DNA of 48,049 bases, from contig JAILDT010000071.1 in NCBI GenBank assembly GCA_024689085.1, forward strand, positions 1-48,049, read 5' to 3'. This document shows positions 19,399-26,585 of this stretch, in pieces. This DNA is from Clostridia bacterium (GTDB taxonomy: Bacteria > Bacillota > Clostridia > Peptostreptococcales > Anaerovoracaceae). Numbering within the stretch: position 1 is the stretch's first letter; each line of letters opens with the position of its first letter. The notes beneath the pieces are model-generated. The model saw nothing but the letters and a program-made list of their open reading frames with translations, did not search any database and had not been told where the DNA came from. The translations under genes and the position numbers were made by a program.

Positions 19399-19890
19399 TC
19401 AATCTCCGGCAGTCTTTAACTGCATTTTTCTGATTTTGTTCAGTTTATGGGACGAAACGATGATGATCACCAGCGCCAGGATGCTTGTTGCATCGATGAT
19501 GAATGTGGTGAACATCTTCTCACTTCCACCTTCTGCATTCAGGATCGGTAAGGCATGCGCGCTGCTCATAAAGAGCGACAGGCCGTACAATACCGAAACG
19601 ATGAGATACGGGGTTCTCAGTTTCGTCTTCCGCCTCGCATCACGCACCGCTGATGATCCGATAAAGAAGTGCAGCAGCAGCGAGAATAAGATGAGAAGGC
19701 CGAAGATGGCATAGAAAACCACCTTGACCACAGAAAAATCCACTGCTTCTATCGCCACATAATTGGTGATTAGTTCCGGGTGCAGGGTCAGATACACGAT
19801 CAGCTTGACTGCCGACCAAAGCCCGAACGCCATGATTGCAAGCCCGCTGAACAATAGATTTGTCTGATACTTTCTGTAAGCCGAGTCCAT
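19399..19890 (-). CDS. Conserved membrane protein, about 4 TM helices, unknown function
   Basis: Hydrophobic segments LLFSGLAIMAFGLWSAVKLIVYL, VVFYAIFGLLILFSLLLHFFIG, YLIVSVLYGLSLFMSSAHAL, ATSILALVIIIVSS. Confidence 0.6.
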   Translation of the reverse strand: MDSAYRKYQTNLLFSGLAIMAFGLWSAVKLIVYLTLHPELITNYVAIEAVDFSVVKVVFYAIFGLLILFSLLLHFFIGSSAVRDARRKTKLRTPYLIVSVLYGLSLFMSSAHALPILNAEGGSEKMFTTFIIDATSILALVIIIVSSHKLNKIRKMQLKTAGD

Positions 19891-19905
19891 TTCTGCTCCT
19901 TGCTT

Positions 19906-21195
19906 TTATCTCACTGCGAGCTCCCGCTCGATCTGCCGCGTCAGCTTCCGCATCTGCTGCATCAGAATGTTCAGATCCTCGATCCGCCGCGCTACCGCGT
20001 AGGCGTTCTGCTCCTTATACATGAAAATACTGTTGATCGTCGTCTCCAGTTCATCGTAGACCGATGTCATCTCTGCCCGGTACTCCTCTGCATCCATGCG
20101 CTCCGCCGCGTCGTCACGGTCCACGTAATAATAATATTCAATGCCAAAAAGTTCCCGCACCTTCCTGGTCAGAAGCGCTTTCTCTTCGTTGATCCGCGCC
20201 TGCAGATACTGCCCTTCAGGCAAAAGCTCCAGCTGCTGCCTTTGCTCCTCCATCAGCGTCTGCATTTCCCGGAAGCGTCTGTTGAACACATTCGGCGCCA
20301 TCTTCAGCACTTCCCGGTAAGAGGCGATCTGACTGCGGGTATTGTTCAGGATTTCCAGCAGTTTCAGCCCCACCGAGCGTTCCATGATCTCGGCGCCTCT
20401 GGTGATCAGGTCCTCCCGGATCATGCCCGTCAGTTCCGTAACGCCGATGTCCTTCCTGGCGCTGACCGGCAGAAGTCGGATTGCTTCCGCTTCCTCTTCG
20501 TCCAGTTCCATGATCGCGACGATGAGGTCCCGGCAGTAATCCAGATACTCGTCGAGTTCCTCCTCATCCACTCGGTCGATCTTGTTGACCACGAAGTAGA
20601 ACTTGCCGGCGAAACGGCGCACCTTCCGCAGGAAGTCCACCTCGATCTGGTTGAGGGGACTATCTACGGAGATCATGAAGATGACTCCGTCGCTCTCCCG
20701 CGCGAAGTCCATGGCGGACTTGGAGTTGTTCTCGTGTACGGACCCCACGCCCGGCGTGTCCACCAGCGTAAGCCCATCCTTGAGAAAGTCCGCGTTGGTC
20801 TGCAGTTCTACCTCCGCCACGCCGCGCTCGTTATCGCGGTTTTCCTGCTCACTGATGTACATGTGAAGATCAGCGGCCGGCACCTGCTGGCTGAGACCGT
20901 TGGTAAAGTAAACCGTAGCCATAGACGGTGTGTCGAACGTCTCCTTCGGCTCGGCGTACTCGATGCGCGTGATCGCCGCCGTGATCGGTACGATGCCCAC
21001 CGGCAGCAGTTTTTCACCGAGAATCGTGTTGATCAGGGTTGTCTTGCCCCGCTTGAACTGGCCGATGACCGCGATGGTGATCTTCTTGTTTTCCAGCCGG
21101 TCGATCAGTTTCTGTGTCTCCTGCTCCTGCAGGCGGCACAGTTCGAATCCGCTGAAGAGTTCTTTCGCTTTGATTGTCGTTTCCAGTATGTTCAT
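19906..21195 (-). CDS. Dynamin-family GTPase
   Basis: G1 GQFKRGKTTLINTILGEKLLPVGIVPITAAIT, G3 LVDTPGVGS, G4 NKIDRVDEEE, long coiled C-terminus. Confidence 0.88.
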   Translation of the reverse strand: MNILETTIKAKELFSGFELCRLQEQETQKLIDRLENKKITIAVIGQFKRGKTTLINTILGEKLLPVGIVPITAAITRIEYAEPKETFDTPSMATVYFTNGLSQQVPAADLHMYISEQENRDNERGVAEVELQTNADFLKDGLTLVDTPGVGSVHENNSKSAMDFARESDGVIFMISVDSPLNQIEVDFLRKVRRFAGKFYFVVNKIDRVDEEELDEYLDYCRDLIVAIMELDEEEAEAIRLLPVSARKDIGVTELTGMIREDLITRGAEIMERSVGLKLLEILNNTRSQIASYREVLKMAPNVFNRRFREMQTLMEEQRQQLELLPEGQYLQARINEEKALLTRKVRELFGIEYYYYVDRDDAAERMDAEEYRAEMTSVYDELETTINSIFMYKEQNAYAVARRIEDLNILMQQMRKLTRQIERELAVR

Positions 21196-21219
21196 CTATC
21201 TCTCTAATTCTGTCTGTTT

Positions 21220-21819
21220 CTACTTGAATACGCTCGTTTCACAGACGACATAATCAGGTTTTCTGTCGTGCTCTTCCACCGGCAGTTCGTCCACCACCTG
21301 CAGGTCATAACAGACTGCGATGGTCCTGCACTGCGGATGTTCTTCGAGGAATCGGTCATAGAATCCCCCGCCGTAGCCAATCCGGTCCTTCCATGGGGTG
21401 AAGACGGCGCCCGGCATGATGATCAGTGTGCCCTCACCCGGTTCCAGAATCTCCTCGGAACGGGACTCCCGGATATCGTAGGCGCCAGTGATGATGTCTT
21501 CCTCGCCCAGCCCTGTGAACCGGTTGAAGACCATGACACCGGCCTGTTTTTCACTGCCTGCGCCTGTCGTCTTTTCGACGACCTTCGGCACCCACACGCC
21601 CTTGCCCGCCTCCATGGCCGGCTCCGCCAGAAGCAGTACGTCCACTTCATTTCGCGTCGGCATATAAAGACAGACGTCTGTCGCCTCTTCGTACACGTCG
21701 ATGTCCATGATTCTGCGGCAGATGACCTGCGCCGCCAGAGCCGCCGTTTCTTCGTCCAGTGTGCTCCGCTCTGCCAGGATCACCTTGCGTATTTCTTTCT
21801 TCGTCAGCTTTTCATCCAT
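21220..21819 (-). CDS. 5-formyltetrahydrofolate cyclo-ligase family protein
   Basis: LTKKEIRKVILAERSTLDEE...VWVPKV...LIIMPGAVFTPWKDRIGYGGGFYDRFL. Confidence 0.93.
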   Translation of the reverse strand: MDEKLTKKEIRKVILAERSTLDEETAALAAQVICRRIMDIDVYEEATDVCLYMPTRNEVDVLLLAEPAMEAGKGVWVPKVVEKTTGAGSEKQAGVMVFNRFTGLGEEDIITGAYDIRESRSEEILEPGEGTLIIMPGAVFTPWKDRIGYGGGFYDRFLEEHPQCRTIAVCYDLQVVDELPVEEHDRKPDYVVCETSVFK

Positions 21820-21996
21820 CTTCTCTTCTATGCCTCCGTTGCCTTTGCATACTAGAGTTATTATATATCTTTCAGGCTGTTTTCTCCAGTTGTTATTCGG
21901 CGGTCTGTGCGGGAATTGTTTTTCTCTGTATTTTTCACCGCACCGACATTTATCCTGCCGGGTTTATGATATACTGTCCGTGGGAGGAGAGAAAAA

Positions 21997-22734
21997 ATGA
22001 ACATCCGAGATTACATTGAAGACAAGAAGAAGAAAAAACAGTACGAGCAGTTCAGCGCGGACAAGTACGTCAAGCTGTTTGAAAAGGACAGCAAGACCTT
22101 TGAGACGATCATGACCTACTACGAGTGCGCGCTGATGGAGGCTGAGACGAAGTTCAAGGTGCTCAACGCGGAGTTTGAACTGACCCGCGAGTACAGCCCG
22201 ATCGAGACGATCAAGTCAAGGCTGAAGACCATCGAGAGCCTCGTCGCCAAGTCCCACCTGTACAACGTCAAACCGACCTTCGAGGACATCCAGGACAAGA
22301 TCGAGGACGTGGCCGGTATCCGTGTCATCTGCGGGTTCCCGGAGGACATCTACACCGTAGCGGACTGCTTCCTGCAGCAGGATGACATCACCCTCATCGA
22401 CTGCAAAGACTACATCAAGAATCCGAAGCCGAACGGGTATCGCAGCCTGCACCTGATCGTTTCCCTGCCGATCTTTCTGGAGCATGAGAAGCGGGATATG
22501 AAGGTAGAAGTCCAGCTCAGAACCATCGCCATGGACTTCTGGGCCAGCCTGGAGCACAAGCTCAAATACAAAAAAGAGCTGCCGGCGGATATCAACGACA
22601 GGCTCGTGGAGGAGCTCACGGAGTGCGCCAACTCCAGCGCGGAGCTGGACATGCGGATGCAGCACGTACGGCGCCAGATCGAGGGCGGCACGTCCCACAT
22701 CGACGACGCGGTCGATCTCCAACAGTGGATGTGA
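21997..22734 (+). CDS. Small alarmone synthetase / GTP pyrophosphokinase (YjbM/RelQ-like)
   Basis: IETIKSRLKTIESLVAK...VEDVAGIRVIC-type IEDVAGIRVICGFPEDIYTVADCF...NPKPNGYRSLHLIVSLPIF...VEVQLRTIAMDFWASLEHKLKYKK; RBS GGAGGAG. Confidence 0.94.
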   Translation: MNIRDYIEDKKKKKQYEQFSADKYVKLFEKDSKTFETIMTYYECALMEAETKFKVLNAEFELTREYSPIETIKSRLKTIESLVAKSHLYNVKPTFEDIQDKIEDVAGIRVICGFPEDIYTVADCFLQQDDITLIDCKDYIKNPKPNGYRSLHLIVSLPIFLEHEKRDMKVEVQLRTIAMDFWASLEHKLKYKKELPADINDRLVEELTECANSSAELDMRMQHVRRQIEGGTSHIDDAVDLQQWM

Positions 22735-22752
22735 TTCCACTGTTCATATAGA

Positions 22753-22785
22753 AAGCGGGAGGTTTCATACCTCCCGCTTTTTTGT
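22753..22785. terminator. Bidirectional intrinsic terminator between convergent SAS and mscS genes
   Basis: AAGCGGGAGGT-ttcat-ACCTCCCGCTT then TTTT; 11-bp perfect stem. Confidence 0.9.
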
Positions 22786-22803
22786 TGCTTTTGCAATGGC
22801 TGC

Positions 22804-23622
22804 TTATTTGTCGGTGACGATCTGTGTCGCAGGCAGCGGTCCGCCGATCCCCGCTTTGCCCAGCGCCGTCGGAATCGCATCCATGAGCGCGTGGTAGACG
22901 TCCCAGTAATCCTCCGTCTTCGTCCAGGCCCTGGTCGTAAAGCATATGCCGCCCGGAATGCCTTCCAGAGGCTCCGCAAACGGCGGCGCCGGCGTGTCGA
23001 GCACCTTATCGTTGGCCTGCATCTGCTCCAGCATAACCTGGCGCGCGCCGGCGATGTCCGCTCCGCTGATGTTGAAGGTCAGATCCACACGGCGGAAATC
23101 TTCTTTGGTAATATTGGTGATATTGGCGGCCATGAGCGCTCCGTTCGGGATCGATATGACCTTGTTGTCCAGCGTATTGATGACGGTGTAGAACAGATTG
23201 ATCTCCCTGACAGTGCCCTCCGCGTCCGTCGCAGAGATGTAATCACCGACGTTGAACGGCCGAAACAGCAGCAGCATGATGCCGCCGGCCAGATTGGACA
23301 GTGCCCCCTGCAGCGCCATGCCGATCGCCAGTCCGCAGGTGGCCAGTACGGTGATGACCGAAGCCATCGGCACGCCCAGTACGCTGACGATGGAGATGAT
23401 CACGACGACCCAGAGACCGATCTTGAAGAAGCTCATCAGGAAAGACCTGACCGCAGGATCCATCTTCTCCATGCCTTTGCTTTTCTCCAGTTTGGAGAGG
23501 ATGAACTTGATGATGAAACGGCCGACGATGAGAATGAGCAGCGCCAGCACGATTTTAATGCCCAAGGACGTACAGACGTCGATCATCTTGCTTCCCAGTG
23601 CGCTGATAGTTGCAGAATCCAT
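22804..23622 (-). CDS. mscS: Small-conductance mechanosensitive channel MscS
   Basis: TM3-like VLATCGLAIGMALQGALSNLAGGIMLLLFRPFNVGDYI, NTLDNKVISIPNG; start trimmed to ATG at 23622. Confidence 0.95.
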   Translation of the reverse strand: MDSATISALGSKMIDVCTSLGIKIVLALLILIVGRFIIKFILSKLEKSKGMEKMDPAVRSFLMSFFKIGLWVVVIISIVSVLGVPMASVITVLATCGLAIGMALQGALSNLAGGIMLLLFRPFNVGDYISATDAEGTVREINLFYTVINTLDNKVISIPNGALMAANITNITKEDFRRVDLTFNISGADIAGARQVMLEQMQANDKVLDTPAPPFAEPLEGIPGGICFTTRAWTKTEDYWDVYHALMDAIPTALGKAGIGGPLPATQIVTDK

Positions 23623-23661
23623 AATATACCCTCCTTGTTTCTTGGTTTCTTTTCGCTTTCG

Positions 23662-23696
23662 ATTATATTGATTTGCTTGCTTGTTTGCAATATAAT
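23662..23696. promoter_or_regulatory. Interleaved divergent promoters for mscS (-) and the repeat protein (+)
   Basis: + strand TTGATT(23668-23673)-17-TATAAT(23691-23696); - strand TTGCAA(23690-23685)-17-TATAAT(23667-23662). Confidence 0.7.
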
Positions 23697-23732
23697 ACAA
23701 CCATAATCAGGCATTATGAAAGGAGAAATAGT

Positions 23733-24038
23733 ATGGGTTTGATTGATAATCTGAAAGACAAAGTCGATGACGTTCTCGAAAAGACGGATATCGACGATAA
23801 GATCGCCGCAAAGGCAAAGGATGTCCTGGACAAGACGGACATCGACGACAAGATCGTTGATAAGGCGAAGGATCTGAAGGGCAAGGCGGACGGCGCTCTG
23901 AACAAGACAGATCTGGATGAAAAGATCCTCGACAAGGCCAAGGACCTGAAGGACAAGGCTGGCGACGCTGTTGAGGGAGCCCTCGAAAAGACGGACATCG
24001 ATGACAAGATCAAAGACAAGATCGACGACCTGAAGTAG
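23733..24038 (+). CDS. Small Lys/Asp-rich repeat protein (hydrophilin-like or MT0933-antitoxin-like appearance)
   Basis: MGLIDNLKDKVDDVLEKTDIDDKIAAKAKDVLDKTDIDDKIVDKAKDLKGKADGALNKTDLDEKILDKAKDLKDKAGDAVEGALEKTDIDDKIKDKIDDLK; RBS AGGAGA; start trimmed to ATG at 23733. Confidence 0.85.
   Translation: MGLIDNLKDKVDDVLEKTDIDDKIAAKAKDVLDKTDIDDKIVDKAKDLKGKADGALNKTDLDEKILDKAKDLKDKAGDAVEGALEKTDIDDKIKDKIDDLK
23781..24011 (+). repeat. Four copies of a 24-bp imperfect repeat encoding KTD(I/L)D(D/E)KI
   Basis: AAGACGGATATCGACGATAAGATC at 23781, 23832, 23904 and 23988; start-to-start spacing 51, 72, 84 bp. Confidence 0.9.
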
Positions 24039-24056
24039 TAATCGCAAAAGCAACAA

Positions 24057-24096
24057 AAAAGACCGGTCACATCACGATTGATGCGACCGGTCTTTT
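24057..24096. terminator. Bidirectional terminator between the repeat protein and putP
   Basis: AAAAGACCGGTC / GACCGGTCTTTT 12-bp stem with an inner catc/gatg stem; between convergent genes. Confidence 0.9.
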
Positions 24097-24109
24097 ATTG
24101 TCTCTGTAT

Positions 24110-25615
24110 TTACTCGTCGTAGTCAGGTGCGGTAGCCTTGTCGAAGATATCGGTGACTGCCTTTGCAGGCTCCTTGGTCACGAGGGTCGCGATGATGGCC
24201 GCGATACCGCCGGCTACGAAGCCCGGGAACAGCTCATAGACGCCCGTTGAGGACAGACAGAAGAGCCAGATGATATCCACTGCCGCGCCGACGATGACGC
24301 CCGCACACGCACCGGCGTAATTGAACCGCCGCCAGAAGAGCGACAGTATGATCACCGGTCCAAAAGCCGCACCGAAGATGCCCCACGCGTTCTCAACCAG
24401 ATTCATGATCGCCTGGGCACCGGCGCCCTTCGAGGAGGCAATCAGGAACGCGATGATCGCAACCACGACGACGGCAATTCTTCCGACCATGAGGGTCTCC
24501 CAGTCGTTGGCCTTCTTCCTGAGAATCGGCTTGTAAATGTCAGCCGTGAATGAACTGGACGCAACGAGCAGCTGGGAGTCCGCTGTGGAAACGGACGCTG
24601 CCATGATGGCCGCCAGCAGGAATCCGGCAATGGCCGGCGGGAAGAATCTTCTCGCCATGGCGATGAACACGGTCTTCTGTGCGCCGATCGTCAGCAGTTC
24701 CTCCGCCATGACCATTCTGGCCAGATATGCGACGACGCATGCGCCGCCCAGAGCCAGGATGACCCAGATGATGGCGATTGCCGCAGATTTATGCATTTCA
24801 GAAGGCTTTTCGATGGACATGAACCGTACGATGATGTGCGGCATGCCGAAGTATCCCAGTCCCCATGCGAGTCCGGAGATCACTTCCTGCCAGGATGCGG
24901 AAAACAGTCCTGAGCCGAAGTCACAGACGACTTTCGTTCCATCTGCATCCACATAGCTGTAGGTTACGTCCAGCAGCGAAGTGTCCAGATTCTGTGTGGA
25001 CACGACGATGATCGGAATGGCGAGCAACGCCAGCAGCATCAGGATGCCCTGGAAGAAGTCGGTCCAGCAGACTGCCCGGAATCCTCCCAGGAAGGTGTAT
25101 CCGACGATGATGAGCGCGAAGAGAATCATCGCTGTACTCTGCGGCATCGCCGGGAAGAGCATCGTGAATACGGATGTGCCCGCTACGAAGGCGGATGCTA
25201 CGTATACTGTGAATGCAATCAGGAAGATGATTGCGCAGATGACCTGCAGCGCTTTGTTGCTCGTGGCGAACCGGTTCGTCAAATACTGCGGCAGCGTAAT
25301 GGAATCGTTTGACACCTTACTGAATTTTCTCAGTCTTTTGGCGCAGAAAATCCAGTTTGCCGCGGTACCCAGCGCCAGACCGATCCCGATCCAGATCTGC
25401 CCGAAACCGAAGGCCAGTATGGAACCCGGAAGTCCCATGAGCAGCCACGCTGACATATCCGATGCCTGGGCCGACATTGCCGCGACCCATGGTCCCATGG
25501 TTCTTCCTCCAAGGAAGTAGTCCTTGTCGTTCTGATTGCTTCCGTTGAAGAAGAAAATCAACGCAACGAAGAACAGCAGTACGAAATAACCTATAAATAC
25601 AATAATTTCAGCCAT
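24110..25615 (-). CDS. putP: Sodium/proline symporter (SSS family)
   Basis: DYFLGGRTMGPWVAAMSAQASDMSAWLLMGLPGSILAFG...FFQGILMLLALLAIPI...GLGYFGMPHIIVRFMSI; start trimmed. Confidence 0.95.
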   Translation of the reverse strand: MAEIIVFIGYFVLLFFVALIFFFNGSNQNDKDYFLGGRTMGPWVAAMSAQASDMSAWLLMGLPGSILAFGFGQIWIGIGLALGTAANWIFCAKRLRKFSKVSNDSITLPQYLTNRFATSNKALQVICAIIFLIAFTVYVASAFVAGTSVFTMLFPAMPQSTAMILFALIIVGYTFLGGFRAVCWTDFFQGILMLLALLAIPIIVVSTQNLDTSLLDVTYSYVDADGTKVVCDFGSGLFSASWQEVISGLAWGLGYFGMPHIIVRFMSIEKPSEMHKSAAIAIIWVILALGGACVVAYLARMVMAEELLTIGAQKTVFIAMARRFFPPAIAGFLLAAIMAASVSTADSQLLVASSSFTADIYKPILRKKANDWETLMVGRIAVVVVAIIAFLIASSKGAGAQAIMNLVENAWGIFGAAFGPVIILSLFWRRFNYAGACAGVIVGAAVDIIWLFCLSSTGVYELFPGFVAGGIAAIIATLVTKEPAKAVTDIFDKATAPDYDE

Positions 25616-25690
25616 AGAAAAACCTCTTTCCTTTTTTTGGTACGACACGAGTGTAACAGAACACTATGCTGAATGAAATATCGACTGAAT

Positions 25691-25705
25691 TCTATACTGT
25701 ATAGA
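25691..25705. promoter_or_regulatory. Candidate TetR-family operator
   Basis: TCTATAC-T-GTATAGA perfect 7-bp arms in the AT-rich putP/tetR divergent intergenic region; further palindromes TTGAAATTTCAA (25735-25746) and ACTATAGT (25761-25768). Confidence 0.5.
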
Positions 25706-25798
25706 CTAAATACTGTTGATTTTGCAAATTATTATTGAAATTTCAACATTTTTTAATTAGACTATAGTAAATACTAAAGATAGGAACAATCATATATT

Positions 25799-26392
25799 AT
25801 GGCAAAAGCAACAAAAAGAGTAACCAATGAGACCAAAGGCCGCATCGTTGCGGCTGCCTGGAAGCTGTTCTACCAGTACGGTTACAACAACACGACCATC
25901 GATGACATCGTCGAAGAGTCCAACACGTCCAAGGGATCCTTCTACCACTACTTCAGTTCGAAGGACGACCTGATGGGTTCCCTCTCCTATTTGTTCGATG
26001 AGAAATATGAGGAATTGTCCGAGACCATGGACCCTTCCCTGTCGCCGGTCGATAAACTGATCACCATGAACCGGGAACTCTTCCTCATGATCGAGAACAC
26101 CGTCTCCGTGTCCATGCTGTCCCAGCTCTTCGCGGCGCAGCTGACGAGCATGAGCGAAAAACACCTGCTGGATCCGGACCGGACCTATTACAAGCTGTTG
26201 CGGCAGATCGCCATCGAAGGTCAATCCCAGGGGCTCTTTCGCGATGACCTCTCTGTCAACGACATCACGAAATCCTACGCCCTCTTCGAGCGCGGCATGA
26301 TGTACGACTGGTGCATCTCCAGCGGCAATTACTCCCTCTGTCAGTACTCGGAAAAGATGCTGCCCCTCTTCATCGCGGGGTTGACGAAATAG
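25799..26392 (+). CDS. TetR/AcrR-family transcriptional regulator
   Basis: KGRIVAAAWKLFYQYGYNNTTIDDIVEESNTSKGSFYHYFSSKDDL (TetR HTH). Confidence 0.93.
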   Translation: MAKATKRVTNETKGRIVAAAWKLFYQYGYNNTTIDDIVEESNTSKGSFYHYFSSKDDLMGSLSYLFDEKYEELSETMDPSLSPVDKLITMNRELFLMIENTVSVSMLSQLFAAQLTSMSEKHLLDPDRTYYKLLRQIAIEGQSQGLFRDDLSVNDITKSYALFERGMMYDWCISSGNYSLCQYSEKMLPLFIAGLTK

Positions 26393-26404
26393 TTTGTTCC
26401 CGGG

Positions 26405-26433
26405 TTGACGAAGCCGGCAAGTATCGCTATAAT
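26405..26433 (+). promoter_or_regulatory. Promoter of tRNA-Val
   Basis: TTGACG-17 bp-TATAAT, 11 bp before the tRNA 5' end. Confidence 0.8.
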
Positions 26434-26444
26434 ACTCCGTGCAG

Positions 26445-26520
26445 GATCCGTTAGCTCAGCTGGGAGAGCGTCTGGGTGACAACCAGAAGGTCATTGGTTC
26501 AAGTCCAATACGGGTCACCA
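26445..26520 (+). tRNA. tRNA-Val (anticodon GAC)
   Basis: GATCCGT/ACGGGTC acceptor, GCTC..GAGC D arm, TCTGG-GTGACAA-CCAGA anticodon arm, ATTGG-TTCAAGT-CCAAT T arm, encoded CCA. Confidence 0.93.
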
Positions 26521-26525
26521 AATAC

Positions 26526-26554
26526 AAAGGACCGGCTTATGCCGGTCCTTTTTG
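26526..26554 (+). terminator. Intrinsic terminator of tRNA-Val
   Basis: AAAGGACCGGC-ttat-GCCGGTCCTTT followed by TT. Confidence 0.88.
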
Positions 26555-26585
26555 TTGTCCGCTATTTTTTAATAAAGTCTGCCCC

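Noticed and set aside
21944-21975. Possible promoter upstream of the alarmone synthetase (TATACT -10)
   Set aside because: A -10-like element is present, but the -35 match and spacing are poor; not confident enough to list.
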